Source of the DNA: Angiostrongylus vasorum
Lineage: Eukaryota > Nematoda > Chromadorea > Rhabditida > Metastrongylidae
Length of the DNA stretch: 64,000 bases
Direction: 5' to 3'
Assembly (NCBI GenBank): GCA_018806985.1
Contig: JADANN010000218.1
Location: 534,302 to 598,301 of the forward strand
Positions 1 through 13,095 of the stretch are shown here, in pieces (within the stretch, counting starts at the first letter, position 1; each line of letters begins with the position of its first letter). The notes under the pieces were generated by a model. The model ran no database searches, was not told where the DNA came from, and worked only from the letters and a program-made list of their open reading frames with translations. Position numbers and translations under genes: made by a program.

Positions 1-639
1 TTTTTTATCCAGAGTGAAACTGATATTCAGAAGAAAATTTTGGATGCACGGGAGCACACGATTATTCACATCTCGTGAAGAGACGTCATTCATTTTTCAA
101 GTAAATGGATAAGACAGTTTGATTGATTGTCCTCATTCTCTCTTCTTTTTTGGCTCTCCGCCTCAACTTTCGATCTTGTCAAATCAAGTTTGCTCTTATT
201 ACTGTCTCTATTCTTTATGACTTTAATGAAGCAGATTCATGGGTAGAAGTAGATTAAATGAGGCTTAAAAGGATCTTCAGAAGGCGCCAACAGCTCAAAA
301 ACTGGGAATAAAAGTTATCATTGGTCACTTCATCAATTACCATGCAGATTTCACTAGAGCCATTTAAAATGCATAAAGCCGTTTGAAAGCACCTATTCAT
401 TAGAAGGATAAAAAAGCCTCCGGTGTTGATGTACCTTTTGATGAGGATCCATGCATTCCTGTCCACTTACAGCATCGTAGAAGTGATTAAGTACATAAGA
501 TCGACTTTCTAAAAACCTCGGCATAAATGGCCTATATATCTATATCTACAGATCTATATATGTTATTACAAAATGCCCTTATTTAGCTGACGCGAGGTTA
601 GTATAGATGTTCTTATTGTTATTGCTATTGTTGTTTGAT

Positions 640-870
640 GATTCATGTTTCGGCTACTTTGCTCTCATTGGAGATTGAAGTTGAATACATATTTGACCCA
701 TAGACTGACTCGCGGTGGTTCACCGATGTATCAAGTCAGGATTTTTATCCTCCGTCACAATTCTGCCACCGTTTTGTCCAGCATGGAGGGATGGTTGTGC
801 TTGTTAGGTGGAATCGAACCAATAACGAAATCTTCTATAACTGCAACGTTAAACCCGTCCTAACTATCAT
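640..870 (-). mobile_element. Relic of SINE family A
   Basis: Diverged antisense copy. The run GATTGAAGTTGAATACATAT, then CTCGCGGTGG and CCGATGTATCAAGTCAG line up in order with the body of the intact copies, for example at 46.2 kb. The tRNA-like head is poorly preserved. Confidence 0.5.
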
Positions 871-879
871 TTTTTAAGA

Positions 880-2633
880 AGTATCATGGTTTTTTATGAT
901 CCTTATCCTTGCCGAGGAGAGGTAGTGGTTATGCAATGTTCCGAAGCCTGAACTATAACCGCAGATCACTGACTGCAACAGATTACACATGATGAGAGAA
1001 AGAGTTCAACTTTCCCCACCATGATCCAACTTAGAATAGAGAACATTTCAGGCACCCGATTCTTGAGAAATCAGATGACTATCGGCAGCAAAGAACAATA
1101 ATGCTTCGCTATGCTTACCTGATTTTTCCAAGAAGAGGAAAATCTTTCCTACTAAACGATTTCTTTCAAAGTATGCGAGATAGAATTATCCTGAAGAATG
1201 TGCGATCACGGAATGAGCATTATCCGCTGAAAAAAATTAAGTAAACAGCAGTTACATCGATGTTTATAGAACGAAATGAGTGATAAACAGTAAACGGTTT
1301 TTTCTGCTTTCAGGACGTTGTATTGAAGTGCTCGAATTTTTTCCTCCAATGAAAAAAGAGGAAGCCAAACCAAAGATGGAATACACGAATCTTTTGACCG
1401 GACTCAGAAAAGGACAAGAGAATGAACCAAAACTAGTAAGAGAAGTGCTAGCTTTATTTCAGTTCTTCAATAGTTAAGCTTATCTCATAGGAAATCTCTT
1501 CAGGAAATAAAAACACCGCAGCAACTACCGTTTATGGATTCTGCAACAAAAATTTTAGTTGATAGTGTTGTTTCTGCAGTTTTGTTCTCTTTGATCTAAC
1601 TAATCCATCATAATTGATGAACTGAAGATACCTTTACCAGTTCTGATCGTTCTTCGTTCGATGGTGTGCGTGATCAAAATGTGACGACGCTGTATTTAGG
1701 AATGCATGAATGGATGGATAGATGGATTGGATGAATGAATGAGTGCATGAATGGATCCGGAAGCATTTGGAATCAGTTAGGATCTGATCAGGCGCTAGCT
1801 AGAGATCTGGCCAAATTTAAAACTCGGTTTACATGCCGTTCAATGTGATAAATTGATAATGATGACGTAAATTGAATCCGTTCGAAGTAACTCGTGCTTT
1901 TCATGAGCGCTCGCTCTCTGCAAATAAATGGTCTATAAATTTTAAAAAAGAAGTATGGATGAAGATATTTTACAAAAGTGGCTTCCCGGTAATTAGTTTT
2001 ACTTTCCCTTATAGCAAACACATTCGTATTACGGTAGTGATGACACCCTTACGCAAGTTCTGATAATCGATAGTTGTATCACTGTTGTCGTTTGCTGGCT
2101 ATAGTTGTAGGGCCCAACTGATCGACACCGTATCGATGAAAAGCGTCTATAAGCAGAAGAACAACTCATTTGTGCCAAGTGCTTAATGACGCTATTGATT
2201 CAATAACAGCAGTGTTTACCGTCGTATAGATTAGATAAGTGTGGTGCTGTAAATTAACCCATCGATCTAGCGAACGCTGAAGAATGTGCTTTTTGAATAC
2301 GCGTAAATGATATGAATGATGTATTTAGAAAAAAAAAAACAAAAAATCCCTTTTCTTCTAGCTGAAAAAGCTGATGCTCGTTTCATAGGCTGAGGGTTGT
2401 TTTTATTTAAGGCTGTAACTTACCGTTTCCCGCCGGATTTTGTTAATTTGAAGTTTAATTCCAAGTCTAAATACATATCATCTATACTAAAGACTTTTCC
2501 ACAACAGGGTTACAAACTGAGATTTTGACTCTTGACAAAAAATAGGATAGGGAAATTTAAAACTCTTGTGGAAAACGGTTCAGTTATAAATAGTTGACTT
2601 GAAACATAGTGTTAATAGGGTGTAGCTTCTATA
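880..2633. other. No gene recognised
   Basis: AT-rich, with short unrelated ORFs under 80 codons on both strands and one tetranucleotide tract. The first 640 bases of the window are similar. Confidence 0.6.
1690..1755. repeat. Degenerate GGAT/GAAT tetranucleotide tract
   Basis: Repeated ATGGATGGATAGATGGATTG and ATGAATGAATGAG units. Confidence 0.7.
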
Positions 2634-2910
2634 TGGGTGCGTCTAGCGCAGAGGTGCCCTGCAGCGCATACAGCGCTCGTTGGGTTCTGGTCCGATCCCA
2701 TGCACCGGTCACATCAAATTCCTCATCACCGCGCGGTCGGCAAATTGGTGTCATACATGGTGTAGAAGGATAGCACCATTGGCTTGATATATCGGTAAAC
2801 TGTTGGAAATAATCGTGCAGGCCAAGCATGCGTCCAGTGACCTCTGTGATGCTACGAATGGAGTCGAATGCATGGTGCATCCGTCATCGATTGATCGGCG
2901 CCAAAAGCCT
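2634..2910 (+). mobile_element. tRNA-derived SINE, family A
   Basis: Begins with a tRNA-like head (GGGTGCGTCTAGCGCAG) and keeps the family order: head, CAAATTGGTG block, CTTGATATATCGGTA block, then GTCGAATGCATGGTGCATCC near the 3' end. Diverged in the middle. The short ORFs here on the minus strand are by-products. Confidence 0.75.
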
Positions 2911-3258
2911 AGTAATTCATCTTCTTAATGCTTTCTTTCTTATATTGCTCATACTTAATGTTTATTACATATAACGTGCCTAATTACACGTTTTATATTG
3001 TAAGCAAGTATGTATTTTTAGCACATTTTTGCAAAAAAATCTCAGAAAAAATAAAAGCTAGTGGAAATGAGTCTCAGAGTTAGAACACCATGAAGAATCC
3101 GAAGTGACGTATCATCCGACGACTTTTCTTCTTCACTGGTGCGAAAATATATCCACAAAGGCTGTAAATTGACATGTTGTTGCTTAGATTTCATAAACCA
3201 ATTCTATTCTCTATTCATTCAACTTTAGTGAATGTAGTAACCTTGCAGAGATAGAGTA

Positions 3259-3539
3259 GGGACGCGTGTGGCGCAGTGGTCCGAGGCGCACTGCAACACA
3301 CACGTGGAATCGCTCCGCGCGCCAATGGTGCACCCAGCCTTCCATCCCTCCGGGTTCGGCAGATTGGTGCCAGACTTATCTGGGAGGATAGCAGCACTGG
3401 TTCGAGACATGGGTAGGCCACCGCGAGTTATTGTGAAAGCCAGATGTGCATTCCATCACCAGTAGCGATGCTGGTGAAATCGAATGCATGGCGCATCCCT
3501 TAGGGATTCATCAACGCCGAGAGCTTTATCCTTTTTTAT
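3259..3539 (+). mobile_element. tRNA-derived SINE, family A, near full length
   Basis: The head GTGTGGCGCAGTGG resembles a pol III A box. It is followed by a GTGGAATCG B-box-like block, the GATTGGTGCCAGACTTATCTG body block, and a tail ending GCTTTATCCTTTTTTA. Lies about 350 bp downstream of another copy in the same orientation. Confidence 0.85.
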
Positions 3540-4974
3540 ACTTTTAATAACCTTGGTGCTTCTTATACATGCATGGTGCATACAAATATTCTTCAAACAG
3601 TTACCGATTTTCAACGGGAGCTGTAGGACTCAAACGTTTTCGGCCTATCTAAAATTCTGTTGCCACTTTTAGTTTTCTTGTATTCTCGCCTTCATTTACG
3701 TCTTCAAAACAAAATCGTATCATAATTTACACTATCAAAGCCTTAATCATTAATGATATCGACTTTTACAAAAACTTCCTAATGGGTACTGGTAATAAAA
3801 GGGTAAAGGTAACGTTTTTCCTTGAAATTGAGAACGAAATCGTCTAAAAACCGCTCTTTTTTTGCTCTCGAGTAGAAAATAAAAACTAGTGCACTCGAAT
3901 GAACAACAACAGGAACTTCTGTTTACTGGTTCATCACCCGAAGAACCTCTGTTTAACGGGCGTCATGTCGTCCAGTACGGATGAAATCGCTGGAATTGAT
4001 CGATCCGGGGTGGTGGCGGTGGTGTGTGGGTAGGAACCAGAGGCTAAGAGGGTTGTTCCGGCATTTACGACTTGGACGCGAGGCCATCTTCTTTACTCTT
4101 CGTAATGGACAGCTATAAATCAGACGTCGCCCGAATCGCAACATCTCCGCTCGGTAGGCAGCACAACGACATCGGAGTCGCAGAACGTGGCGATGTGGTC
4201 AGGACGTTTGGCGTCGGCGTTGGCGTACGGTCGGCCTTTACAACGCATTCTTCCTGTGTTGCGTTGTATGAAAACACATTGATTAGTATGATTAATGTGG
4301 TCTAAATTTAGTTATAGGGTAACACTTTTTAGCACTTTATCACTTTTGTCCCCGTATTTCGTGTTCACTGACATGCTTAACAACGTGAAACGAATGTACT
4401 GCTATGACGTTTTTCATCATTAAGCAAATCATTATCTGTTGAAAGCTGCGGGATCATTGTCTAGGTCCCAAGTATGGAGGACTTCGAGCATTCTTAAACT
4501 GCTCCATAGGGTTTTCCCCGTCGTTGAGACTGGGCAGGAGAGAAGGGCAACAACGTCTCAGTGATTTAGGGTCGCGTTCATGTGAATTTAGCAGAAACCA
4601 TGATGGAAACTTCCGAACTGTTAACTAAAATTTCGACATTACTTTTCGACAAGGTTAATTTGTTAGTATTAGGATTCATCTGGATCCAGAAATACAGATG
4701 ACCATCAATACGTAAGAACTGGTCTCACTCACTGTGACGAAGTTAACTGTCGAACGAAACATTTTCTATAAATGTCAATGGGTACGCTTAGCTTCCACTA
4801 GAAGAGGTAAAAAATTTCAGAGCCAAAGTGGAATATCTTGCAGCGTTAATGAAAATAAAAACGAGACGATTTCACGTTGAATCTGCCGTGGCAAGTGCCA
4901 TCAAGTGCGTTCACAACTTTTTTTCAGCAGAATCACATTCGAAGGCTTTCTACAATAATATAAACACGTACACA
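3540..4974. other. No gene recognised
   Basis: Short overlapping ORFs only. Moderately GC-rich at 3950-4260 without recognisable protein content. Confidence 0.6.
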
Positions 4975-5031
4975 GAGAGACATACATACATACATATATA
5001 CATGTACACACACACACACACACGCACACAC

Positions 5032-5095
<64 letters not shown>

Positions 5096-5180
5096 CATAC
5101 ACACACACGCACATATACACACAACATACACACGCACACGCACGCATTTAAACACACGTGCATACACACCTACACACTGT
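4975..5180. repeat. (CA)n microsatellite
   Basis: Uninterrupted CA dinucleotides from about 5039 to 5093, flanked by imperfect CATA, CACG and ACATAC variants. The poly-His/Thr and poly-Cys/Val ORFs here are artefacts of the repeat. Confidence 0.97.
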
Positions 5181-8162
5181 GAAATCAAAGAATCATCTAC
5201 CTCCTACAAATCTATCTGACGTAGTTTATTAACTAGCAAACAGATTTTTTTTCCCCCAAAATTCGGGCAACTGTATGATAGATTGTAGTTGTTTCTACTA
5301 TCGCCCGTACAAAAAACAAATAGCATCTGATAATTCTTCTGTTGTTCTACTCAGATTTGAAAAAATGAGAAAAATAAAAAAGGCAAAGAAAAAATTTAGA
5401 AAGAAGAGAGTTTTCCACTGAACTTATAGGACGACTAGTGATCATTTTTTTGTAGTTCACCTAGTTTTTCTCCTTTTTCTCTGAACCAATAGCATTTAAT
5501 CCACCATGGAAGGGAAGGGATAGCGGCATTCAGTGTTCAGTTGAAGCGATTTGTATGCGACGACCATGGGAGAGCCGTCATCGTCTTTCCGAATCGTCTA
5601 AATTCAAACCATTTTTTTCGATTATATCAATTGAATTCGATGCATTTACTTGCAGCACTTACTTTTATTTTTAGTGGTCTCAAACAAAATCCGTCAAAAA
5701 ATGCAATGTAGAAATCCTCTTTTTGAAATGCTTAAATTCACTTCAAAGGACATCTCATAATCTTTCCATATTTCCTTTATCCGTCCTTCAAGAAGTCATC
5801 ATCCCATGCAAACTTTCTGATTCGCAGGTCTACCTCAGTTATGGCGTTTATGAATCTTGTGACAGAAGTCTCCTAGCTATCCTCGGAATATTTGTTTAAA
5901 GTAGAGGCTAAACCAGGTACAGTTTTTTCCTCACCTTAGTGTACTTATTCGTTGTTCTCATGTTCGCATGAAAAAAAGAAGCGCTACAAAAGAAAAAAGA
6001 AATGAGAGAAAAACAATAGACTTTAAAATGTTTCTTTGAGAAGAAATTATTTTTCTCGTCTTATCAAAACAGATATGAACAGCAAAGAAGTGGAGCGGGA
6101 CCTGGATACGGTAGACCTTCATTCTGCCTGTAGCGACGAGCTTATTTCGACTGAGAAACAATCTCGTACTAACAGGTAGAACGAGAGTCAACCTGGGGAG
6201 TAAGGACAAGACGACATTTCTGGATGGCCATATGAGAAAAACATAATGAAAGGATTTCTCATCAACAAAGATTTGAAGGTAAGTTTTGAACTTGGAAAAA
6301 GAAGGAGAGAAGGAAGGAGGCAAAGGAATTTGTGCAAGAGATTCAACATTTCGCTGTTGGTGAGTTTTGTGTGAGAGCATATGTGTCGGAACGTTAGTAG
6401 AATGTTGTGGTAAGACGAGAAAAACTCGGAAACAAACAACATTTGACGTCAGTTGTTGCTGGATAGTGCAAAAGCGATCCATAAATGCCAGTTCGAATTA
6501 AAGAAGAAGCTGACATGTTGGAATTGATGAGATGGCGAAGCAGTGACTTCCCGAACACCATGGAACAGCCGCTTATCGCCCATCCTCATTTTTTTTCTAC
6601 ACAGCTAAGTGATAAATTAGCGCAGCTCAGTCATTGTTAACGTAAACTTCTAAGCTACTCCACGACAAACTCGTCCCCGAATCTATTGGTCGCCCACCGA
6701 AGACAGCTGTAGCCGGTGTTGAACGACGGTATGCTTCGAGACTGAAATATAAATAAAGGCGTGCATCTGGTTCATTTTGTTCTTTAGAAAAAATTTGCTG
6801 TGACCATGTAAATGAATACCGTGCGAAACGGTATTATAAGAAAGTGCCAGTACTTCTGTTGTGAGCTGTAAGCGATTTATGAAGAATATCAATCTGGATA
6901 GGAAATACTACTCTTACATTAGTCCCTGCATAATACGCGTTAAAATGCGTTTTTCTTTTGCATGCTCATTTCATTCAAGTCATTTGGGTTGCCTAAAATC
7001 TTGCAAAAATTTTAAAAAATTTTTTTTAGAATTTCAAAAAAAGTTTGTTATTTTAAAATTTTTTTTACGAAGTCAATTTCTAGTCGCCGTTGGCACCCTA
7101 TGAAATGTTACCAATCCACAGTATTTTAATCGAAGCACATCAAAAGCTACCGTAAATAAAATTCTACGCACTTAGATCGAAACACGTGCTATTTTACGTT
7201 AACTAGATGCTTGTTGCTGTTAGAAACTGCATTAGAAACCATTGTCGTCAAAAAATGGATAACATGAGATGAAAAGTCGACTTCAGCTTTCTCGTTCAGT
7301 GAAGAAATTGAGCCTAGCTTTTACCATCTTTTGTCCACGATGTAAGTACTATCACGAATAATCGCATGGATGCTGAGATATAAAGAAAACTCGAAACCTC
7401 ATGCGTGCTTCGAACCGTGATTACTCTTATCTGGAGCTTAACCTGCTATCCACCACAACATCCAACGGCCTTGCTTTACCTTCCTTTCGGCTTTATTTTT
7501 ACTCTTTCCATGCTATCAATAACCATTCGTCAAAGGGAATGATCTGGGTAGTGTAAATCGGCATTTGCGTAGGGTAAGGAGGATAACCATGGTTTCGAAG
7601 CTCATATAGGTCACAAGTTTTGTTCATATCTCAGTATCCCTGCTGGTGTACTTCACATTATATCCTGCCATAAAAAAAAACGAATAGACAGTAAACAAAG
7701 TTAAAACAAGAACATGGATATTTTTTCATGCAGTTATATGGATGTAGTTCATATCTACAAAGGTTGCGGAAACTGGATCATTATTTAGAGATAATGGCTA
7801 TCGAAATAATAAGGGCTTCATTAGGCAACTTATATAGGAGTTCGTTCATTCAACGATAACAGTCAACTCACTTAGGAAATCACATTATCAATACTAATCC
7901 TCATTATACTCACCTTTGAAAGGCAGGTTTATCGCAGAAATGGTAGTGAACGACATAGTAGCTGTTTGGACGAATCATTAACAGCGAATACGGTTGAATA
8001 TCGTCTTTCAACTACCATGTTGGTGTTGCTCAGCAACAGCAACAACAATCAGCACTTCATCAACAATGGGTAACACTGACAACGACGATTAACGATGATT
8101 TAGCGCTGTGTCAGCAGACTGTCACAAAGACCGCCGTACTGGCAGCATAGCGACATCATTGT
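5181..8162. other. No gene recognised
   Basis: Contains a 174-codon minus-strand ORF (5958-6482) with low-complexity hydrophobic content and no domain, and one partial SINE B. No splice-linked frame found. Confidence 0.55.
7368..7460 (-). mobile_element. tRNA-like SINE, family B, partial
   Basis: On the minus strand a B box CACGGTTCGAAGC lies at 7417-7429. It is followed by the ATATCTCAGCAT block that also follows the B box in the copy at 20.2 kb. Short and diverged. Confidence 0.5.
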
Positions 8163-8348
8163 ACTATTGTACGTGAAAGTGGGCAGTACGGCTGGCACAA
8201 TTCCAAATCGGCACCACCTCTGTCCACAAACTGAGCGAGGGTCACACGGCCGTACCACGACGATCGGGGACGGTTACGCACCCGGGCAGGTCGGCGACGG
8301 GCGACACTGGCTGGCGTGTGGGCGCAACGCCGCTCCCTCTATGCAAAT
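8163..8348. other. GC/CpG-rich island
   Basis: High CpG density (ACGACGATCGGGGACGG, GGTCGGCGACGGGCGAC), ending with the POU octamer ATGCAAAT at 8341-8348. An ORF of about 100 codons crosses it but has no recognisable domain. Possible regulatory element; inference only. Confidence 0.35.
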
Positions 8349-8473
8349 TTCGCCCATTTCGTACCATAAACACATTGTGTACGATAGGCATAAAGCAATC
8401 ACGCATTATATGTACAAGCAAAACATGGAAAAATCAAGAATAAGGTGTTGGGCACTGATCATCTCTAAACGAT

Positions 8474-8716
8474 AAGCCATGTATTCCACCCCATTCGTAC
8501 TGTCATAGAGGAGATTGAACGCATTTCTAGGCTACACGTCGTGTCCTACCAACGAATAAAGTGAGTGTCTTTCTGTGCTCTCGAACAAGTCTGATATCGT
8601 ATGACCAGAGAGTGATGGAAGGCTGAGTGAGCTCTACGTGCGAGATCCAACCAGAGACTGATACTGTGTGTGTTCAATGCAGGGCAACTCTAACCGCTGC
8701 GTTACACTCGCTCCAA
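8474..8716 (-). mobile_element. Diverged SINE, family A
   Basis: Antisense copy: GAGATTGAACGCATTTCTAGG, ACAAGTCTGATATCG, AGTGATGGAAGGC and GCGTTACACTCGC occur in family order. Substitutions are spread throughout, so it is an older copy. Confidence 0.65.
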
Positions 8717-10359
8717 AAACTCTTGAAATACACGTAGTATTACACATTTTTTAACCTTTTTTTGCTAAAATTTTTTATTGTTTTTTGGTGCAAGGGAAAC
8801 ATAGGGAGTTTCAAGCAGGCTCTGCTGTGGCATATGTCTACTCATAGCTCATGGTTCGATTTGTTAATGGTAAGCTCTTTCTCATTTTGGGAAATCACAG
8901 TTCTAATGTGGAGAGGTGGTGGTAGTAGACCTCATTGTTCATCAACCAAGAAGGACACCTCGTACTTCAAGTAAAGTGGTAAATCACTGAATCATAAATC
9001 TAACAAAACATGAAAAAAATTGTCTTCCATCAATTTTAACAAATTTTGTTCTCTTCCAGTGAAAAACGTTAAATGTGGAGCTTAAAACTGCCTCTCACCC
9101 TTGGTACGATTCGAGACTGATCAGCACTAGTCATCAGAATCGTTACAATTCTTTTTTAAATCACCAATGACTAAAATGAATCGAAAAAAGAGAAAAAGCA
9201 AAAATGAACAAAAAATTGGCTAAAATCTCTTATGGGACCATATAATCTTAGGAATTTAGCACAGTTACGCTAACATTTCTGAAAATGGTAACAACATTCC
9301 AATGAACTGGATTCAGTTCACCAATAATTCTGCTGCTGATTGATGTCGTTTCATCTACTGATTCCTATTGCAGTGGCTTCGTTGTTTATTTTACAATAAA
9401 ATTATTTTTCATGGCAATGAAGGGGAAAAATGGAAAAATTCAACGACAGCGACTAAATCTAAGTCCAAAATCCTATAAACAGTCTGTAATTTTGCATTAC
9501 AGGGATAAAGCAATGTTGAAATAATCGATCGAGTGTTCTACTACGGGGCAACACAGACTTTCACGAATCCGAGTTGAAGTCGATGGAAACTAATCGAGAA
9601 GCTCTTTAGTGGGTCGGATCAACATCACGTAAATGGAAAATCGACTGCGGCTCGTTGTTCCTTGGATGTAACGAAAAAGATTTCGGACGACGATGACGGA
9701 CCGACGGACAGGCGGCTGCTGATTCAGAACGAGTGTCGATTTTTCGGCGCGGTCCATATCGTCGTCGTGAGAAAACATGCCGAAAAGAACAACTTGAAGC
9801 TTTCCTTTTCTCGTTTTTCGTGCCTCTTGTTCTTTTTTGTCCTCCTTTCTCAAAGCGGAACTGTTTTCTTGCATTTCCCTATTCATCAAAGTTTTCTGCA
9901 CTTTCGTTTTCAGTGGTTTGTTTTTGTTAAACTATTAGGCTTAGAATACGAATATTCTGATCAGGACATTTTTAAGTGTTACTGAATTGATTATCTTCCA
10001 TTTTTCATTTTTAATTTTCTTTCAGTCTTGTTCTCTGACCGCTTATCTTGTCCTTTCCTTACTGTTCACTCTGTTTCTCTGATGTCTTGTCATACAATCA
10101 ACATAAACGATCCATTTGGCTCACACCATTAACACAATAAAAAATTCGGACCGATAACCATCACAACTCCTCCGTAAGACGAAAGACTTACCGAAACAAC
10201 CTGGAAATAGTGTGTTAACGATGGAGTGATGAGATGAACCAAAGGAGAAGTCGTCCTGATGAAAAGTGGCGAATCATCGCCGTCATCATCTAGTGGATAG
10301 CATCGGACACCAGCAATAAAACTTCCACACGCTTTTTGTTAAAAATCAATGTTAAAGTG

Positions 10360-10450
10360 CCGTTCTCTCTCTCCCTCTTCCCTCTCGCTCTCTCGCCCAA
10401 TCTCTCTTTTTCTCTGCTTTCTATTTCTATAACTTTTTTCTCTTTCCTTC
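10360..10450. repeat. Polypyrimidine (CT-rich) tract
   Basis: About 90 bases almost free of purines on the + strand (TCTCTCTCTCCCTCTTCCC and similar). No gene feature is attached. Confidence 0.8.
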
Positions 10451-10807
10451 TTCTTAACTATCTTCTTAACTATCTGCACTTTCATGTTAAGATCTAAGAA
10501 AGCCATTGTTGCACTTGAGAACTTTCTTGCTTACGTAAGAATACTGCAGTTAATCACATGGAATAATGACATGGATTCGGAAAGAAACAGGAAACGCTAC
10601 TCGCTACCTACCGTACCTCCACATATCCACCGTACACCTGGCCTGTCGAAATGCCGATTGTTCGTCGTCTTACACAGCTGTCTAGTTTGCACGTATCGTG
10701 TGTGGATATCTTTTTACATCAATGATGAGCTCTGAGCAAAACAAAGGAAAAAACGTAAAAAAGGCGATCGTATTCATTTTCGTGGAAACACTTCCAACGT
10801 GACTATG

Positions 10808-10846
10808 CGTTTACTACTTTCTTGTACGTAAAGAAAGTAGTAAACG
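10808..10846. other. Perfect 16-bp inverted repeat with 7-nt loop
   Basis: CGTTTACTACTTTCTT (10808-10823) is the exact reverse complement of 10831-10846, with loop GTACGTA. It could form a strong hairpin in DNA or RNA. No recognised gene or mobile element adjoins it. Confidence 0.9.
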
Positions 10847-11435
10847 AGTGCTTGGGAAGAACCTGAGACAATCTCTTAAGAAAGTCTACTGATTTCATTG
10901 GTAAACTCCCTAAAATTTTTGCTTTCTAATATTTGCCTTGGACAAATTTAGCTCTTTCGTCTTTGATTTTTCTATTATCAGAAAAATTCGTTACAAAGTT
11001 CAAAGTTACAAAGAAAAATTCCTATTTTTTCAGCAATGAGCTATCTCATTTCTGTGTCACCGTTGCAGTTAATCTCATACCTTGTCGATTTTTTTCCTGC
11101 TTCATTCACAACATCGGAGTAATTCCTTTAAAAACCGACGTTTTTTTTCTTTTGTAGAGCCCGGGTAGTACTTGAATCGTTTAGAACAGAAACAAAAACT
11201 GAGAAAACAAAGAGAAACAAAAAAATAGGCAAATTTTTTGATGAGGTTTTAAAATTTGAAAAAATAGGTTGGCACGTCTTCCATAAAACTTCAGTTTGGA
11301 AAAAAAGTGTAGAAAAAAAAGCTTAATACAATATGTTTCGAAACTAGCCTCGTAGGGATTTCCTACGAGATGATAAAAGAAGAGAAAATAAAGAGAAAAG
11401 AGAGTAAGAAGAAAGGCCAAACTAGACGAACAGCG

Positions 11436-11605
11436 GAGACGAGACGGCTTCTATGTAAATGTCGACGACGGAACTGAATTGATAAGGCGGCGAAGCGCCG
11501 ATAAGGAGAGAACGGTAGGCGACGGACGACGTGCCGAATCCACGGCCTGATGACGACCGCCTAAGCGGTCACGTGGATGCGGTTACGGTATCGGGTGACG
11601 AAATA
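11436..11605. other. GC/CpG-rich island with nested inverted repeats
   Basis: Outer arms ATCCACG (11538-11544) and CGTGGAT (11572-11578) enclose GACCGC/GCGGTC (11555-11560 and 11565-11570, loop CTAA). It could be a structured RNA or a clustered factor-binding site. No coding frame is recognised. Confidence 0.4.
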
Positions 11606-11942
11606 TGCCCATTAAAATGAACGAATTCTTATATTCTTTAAGAGATTATCGCAGTAAAGACAACGGTCTTGCGCTCAATCGCATCATCACCTAATGTTCT
11701 ATGTATTGATCTCTTGGCGGAGAAAATCGATACAAATAAACGATCTGCCGACTGCGCGTCGGTGAGGATTTGAGCCAAAAGACCTTGGATACTAATGAAG
11801 AAGGCGTCGATAGACTGTTATTTATGTATTGTAAGAACCTCACTATATATGCTTAAACAGAAACATAATCGTCGACAGAAAGCGAGCATCTTTCCTTTCA
11901 TCCATTGGTTCTTTTTCACTTAAAATAAATAAAAGATAGAAA

Positions 11943-12209
11943 GCACTGAGCGTTGATCATTCCCTGGGAGAAGCGGGATGCCTTCGACTTCGTTTAGCGT
12001 CGCTAGAGAAGATTGAGTATGACCTATGCAATGACATGCGGTGACCTTCCAACGTATCAAATCAGTGCTACTATTCTTCCAGACAAGTCTTGTACCAATT
12101 ACCCGACCTCGGAGAGATGGAAGACTCGATGACCCCGAGGCGCGGAGTGGACCTAACAAGTGCAAATGTGCTGCAGGGCCACCACTAACCAATGCGCCAC
12201 ACGCACCCT
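11943..12209 (-). mobile_element. tRNA-derived SINE, family A
   Basis: Antisense copy running from GTTGATCATTCCCTGGGAG to the tRNA-like head (GCGCCACACGCACCCT at the right end). It contains CAGACAAGTCTTGTACCAAT, the conserved body block. Confidence 0.8.
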
Positions 12210-12724
12210 AACTTGGTAATGAATAAAGTTTTTAACCAGTCTAATAGAAAACTTTTGCCCTGCTTTGTCGAACGTGCAGAAATTTTGAAACTCAGATGAA
12301 GGGAAAATGAAAATGCTAGTACGGTGATTTGTTTCAAAACTTGATGACTCTCTCTCTCTCATCTTAATTTATAAAACATCAATATCTTTTAGAGAAAAAA
12401 AATCGGTTTTTTCTTCTCGCGCAGTTCATGTAGTACTTAAGTCGTTTGAAATTGCGGTAAAGATGAGGAAAAGCCAAAGAGAACCAGAACAACTCCAACA
12501 GGATTTCTTTCTGAATGGCAGCAAAAATGATGGGCAGTAGACAATTGGGTGGAATCATTGCGGGTCTGAAGAAGGCTAAGAAGCCGATACGTTAACCGTC
12601 TTAGAAATTTGATATGAAACTCGTGTAAGATTGGGAATAAAATGACATAGAAATCATTGGTACACGGAAATTTTCTTCGAAGTTCAACTGTAGCATGATC
12701 GAATTGTTCAAAAAGTTTCCATGT
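12210..12724. other. No gene recognised
   Basis: AT-rich spacer between a SINE A copy and the ACATAC-rich tract. Confidence 0.6.
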
Positions 12725-13047
12725 CTAGGCGTACACACATATATGAATATAGGAACATATGTCCATACACCGCACACCGACAGAATATGTACACACAGAG
12801 ATTCACATATATACACATACACACATGCATTCACATGCATACATACGCATTCGCGCAACACCCACACATGCATCTAGGATTGTAAACGTATATGTGTACA
12901 TACAAAGGCATACATATACATACATATACATGTAATTACCCATACATTTACGTACACACACATGTGTCGCACGTATTCGTGCTTATACACATACGTAGAC
13001 ACACGTAAACATAGTCGTATAAAGGGACATTCATAAATACGTACATT

Positions 13048-13048
<1 letters not shown>
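12725..13048. repeat. Imperfect ACATAC/ACACAT-rich tract
   Basis: Dense ACACATAT, CATACA and ACGTAC words over about 320 bp, leading into a (TA)n run. Open frames here are low complexity. Confidence 0.75.

Positions 13049-13092
<44 letters not shown>
13049..13092. repeat. (TA)n microsatellite
   Basis: About 20 consecutive TA dinucleotides directly after the ACATAC-rich tract. Confidence 0.97.

Positions 13093-13095
<3 letters not shown>

Larger units (their letters stand above)
8717..11435. other. No gene recognised
   Basis: Apart from the CT tract and the 16-bp hairpin, only short ORFs overlapping on both strands. Confidence 0.55.

Noticed and set aside
3215..3465. Small conserved-looking ORFs (APHASL-type endings) repeated at 3.3, 26.0, 37.1 and 46.3 kb
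   Set aside because: All lie inside SINE family A copies and arise from the tRNA-like head.
4828..5188. His/Thr and Cys/Val repeat proteins
   Set aside because: Translation of a (CA)n microsatellite.
5958..6482. 174-codon minus-strand ORF as a gene
   Set aside because: Low-complexity Phe/Leu/Ser-rich content, no domain, overlapping ORF in another frame, and no splice or promoter support.
9938..9950. Telomere-like TTAGGC repeat
   Set aside because: Only a single partial unit; no tandem run anywhere in the window.
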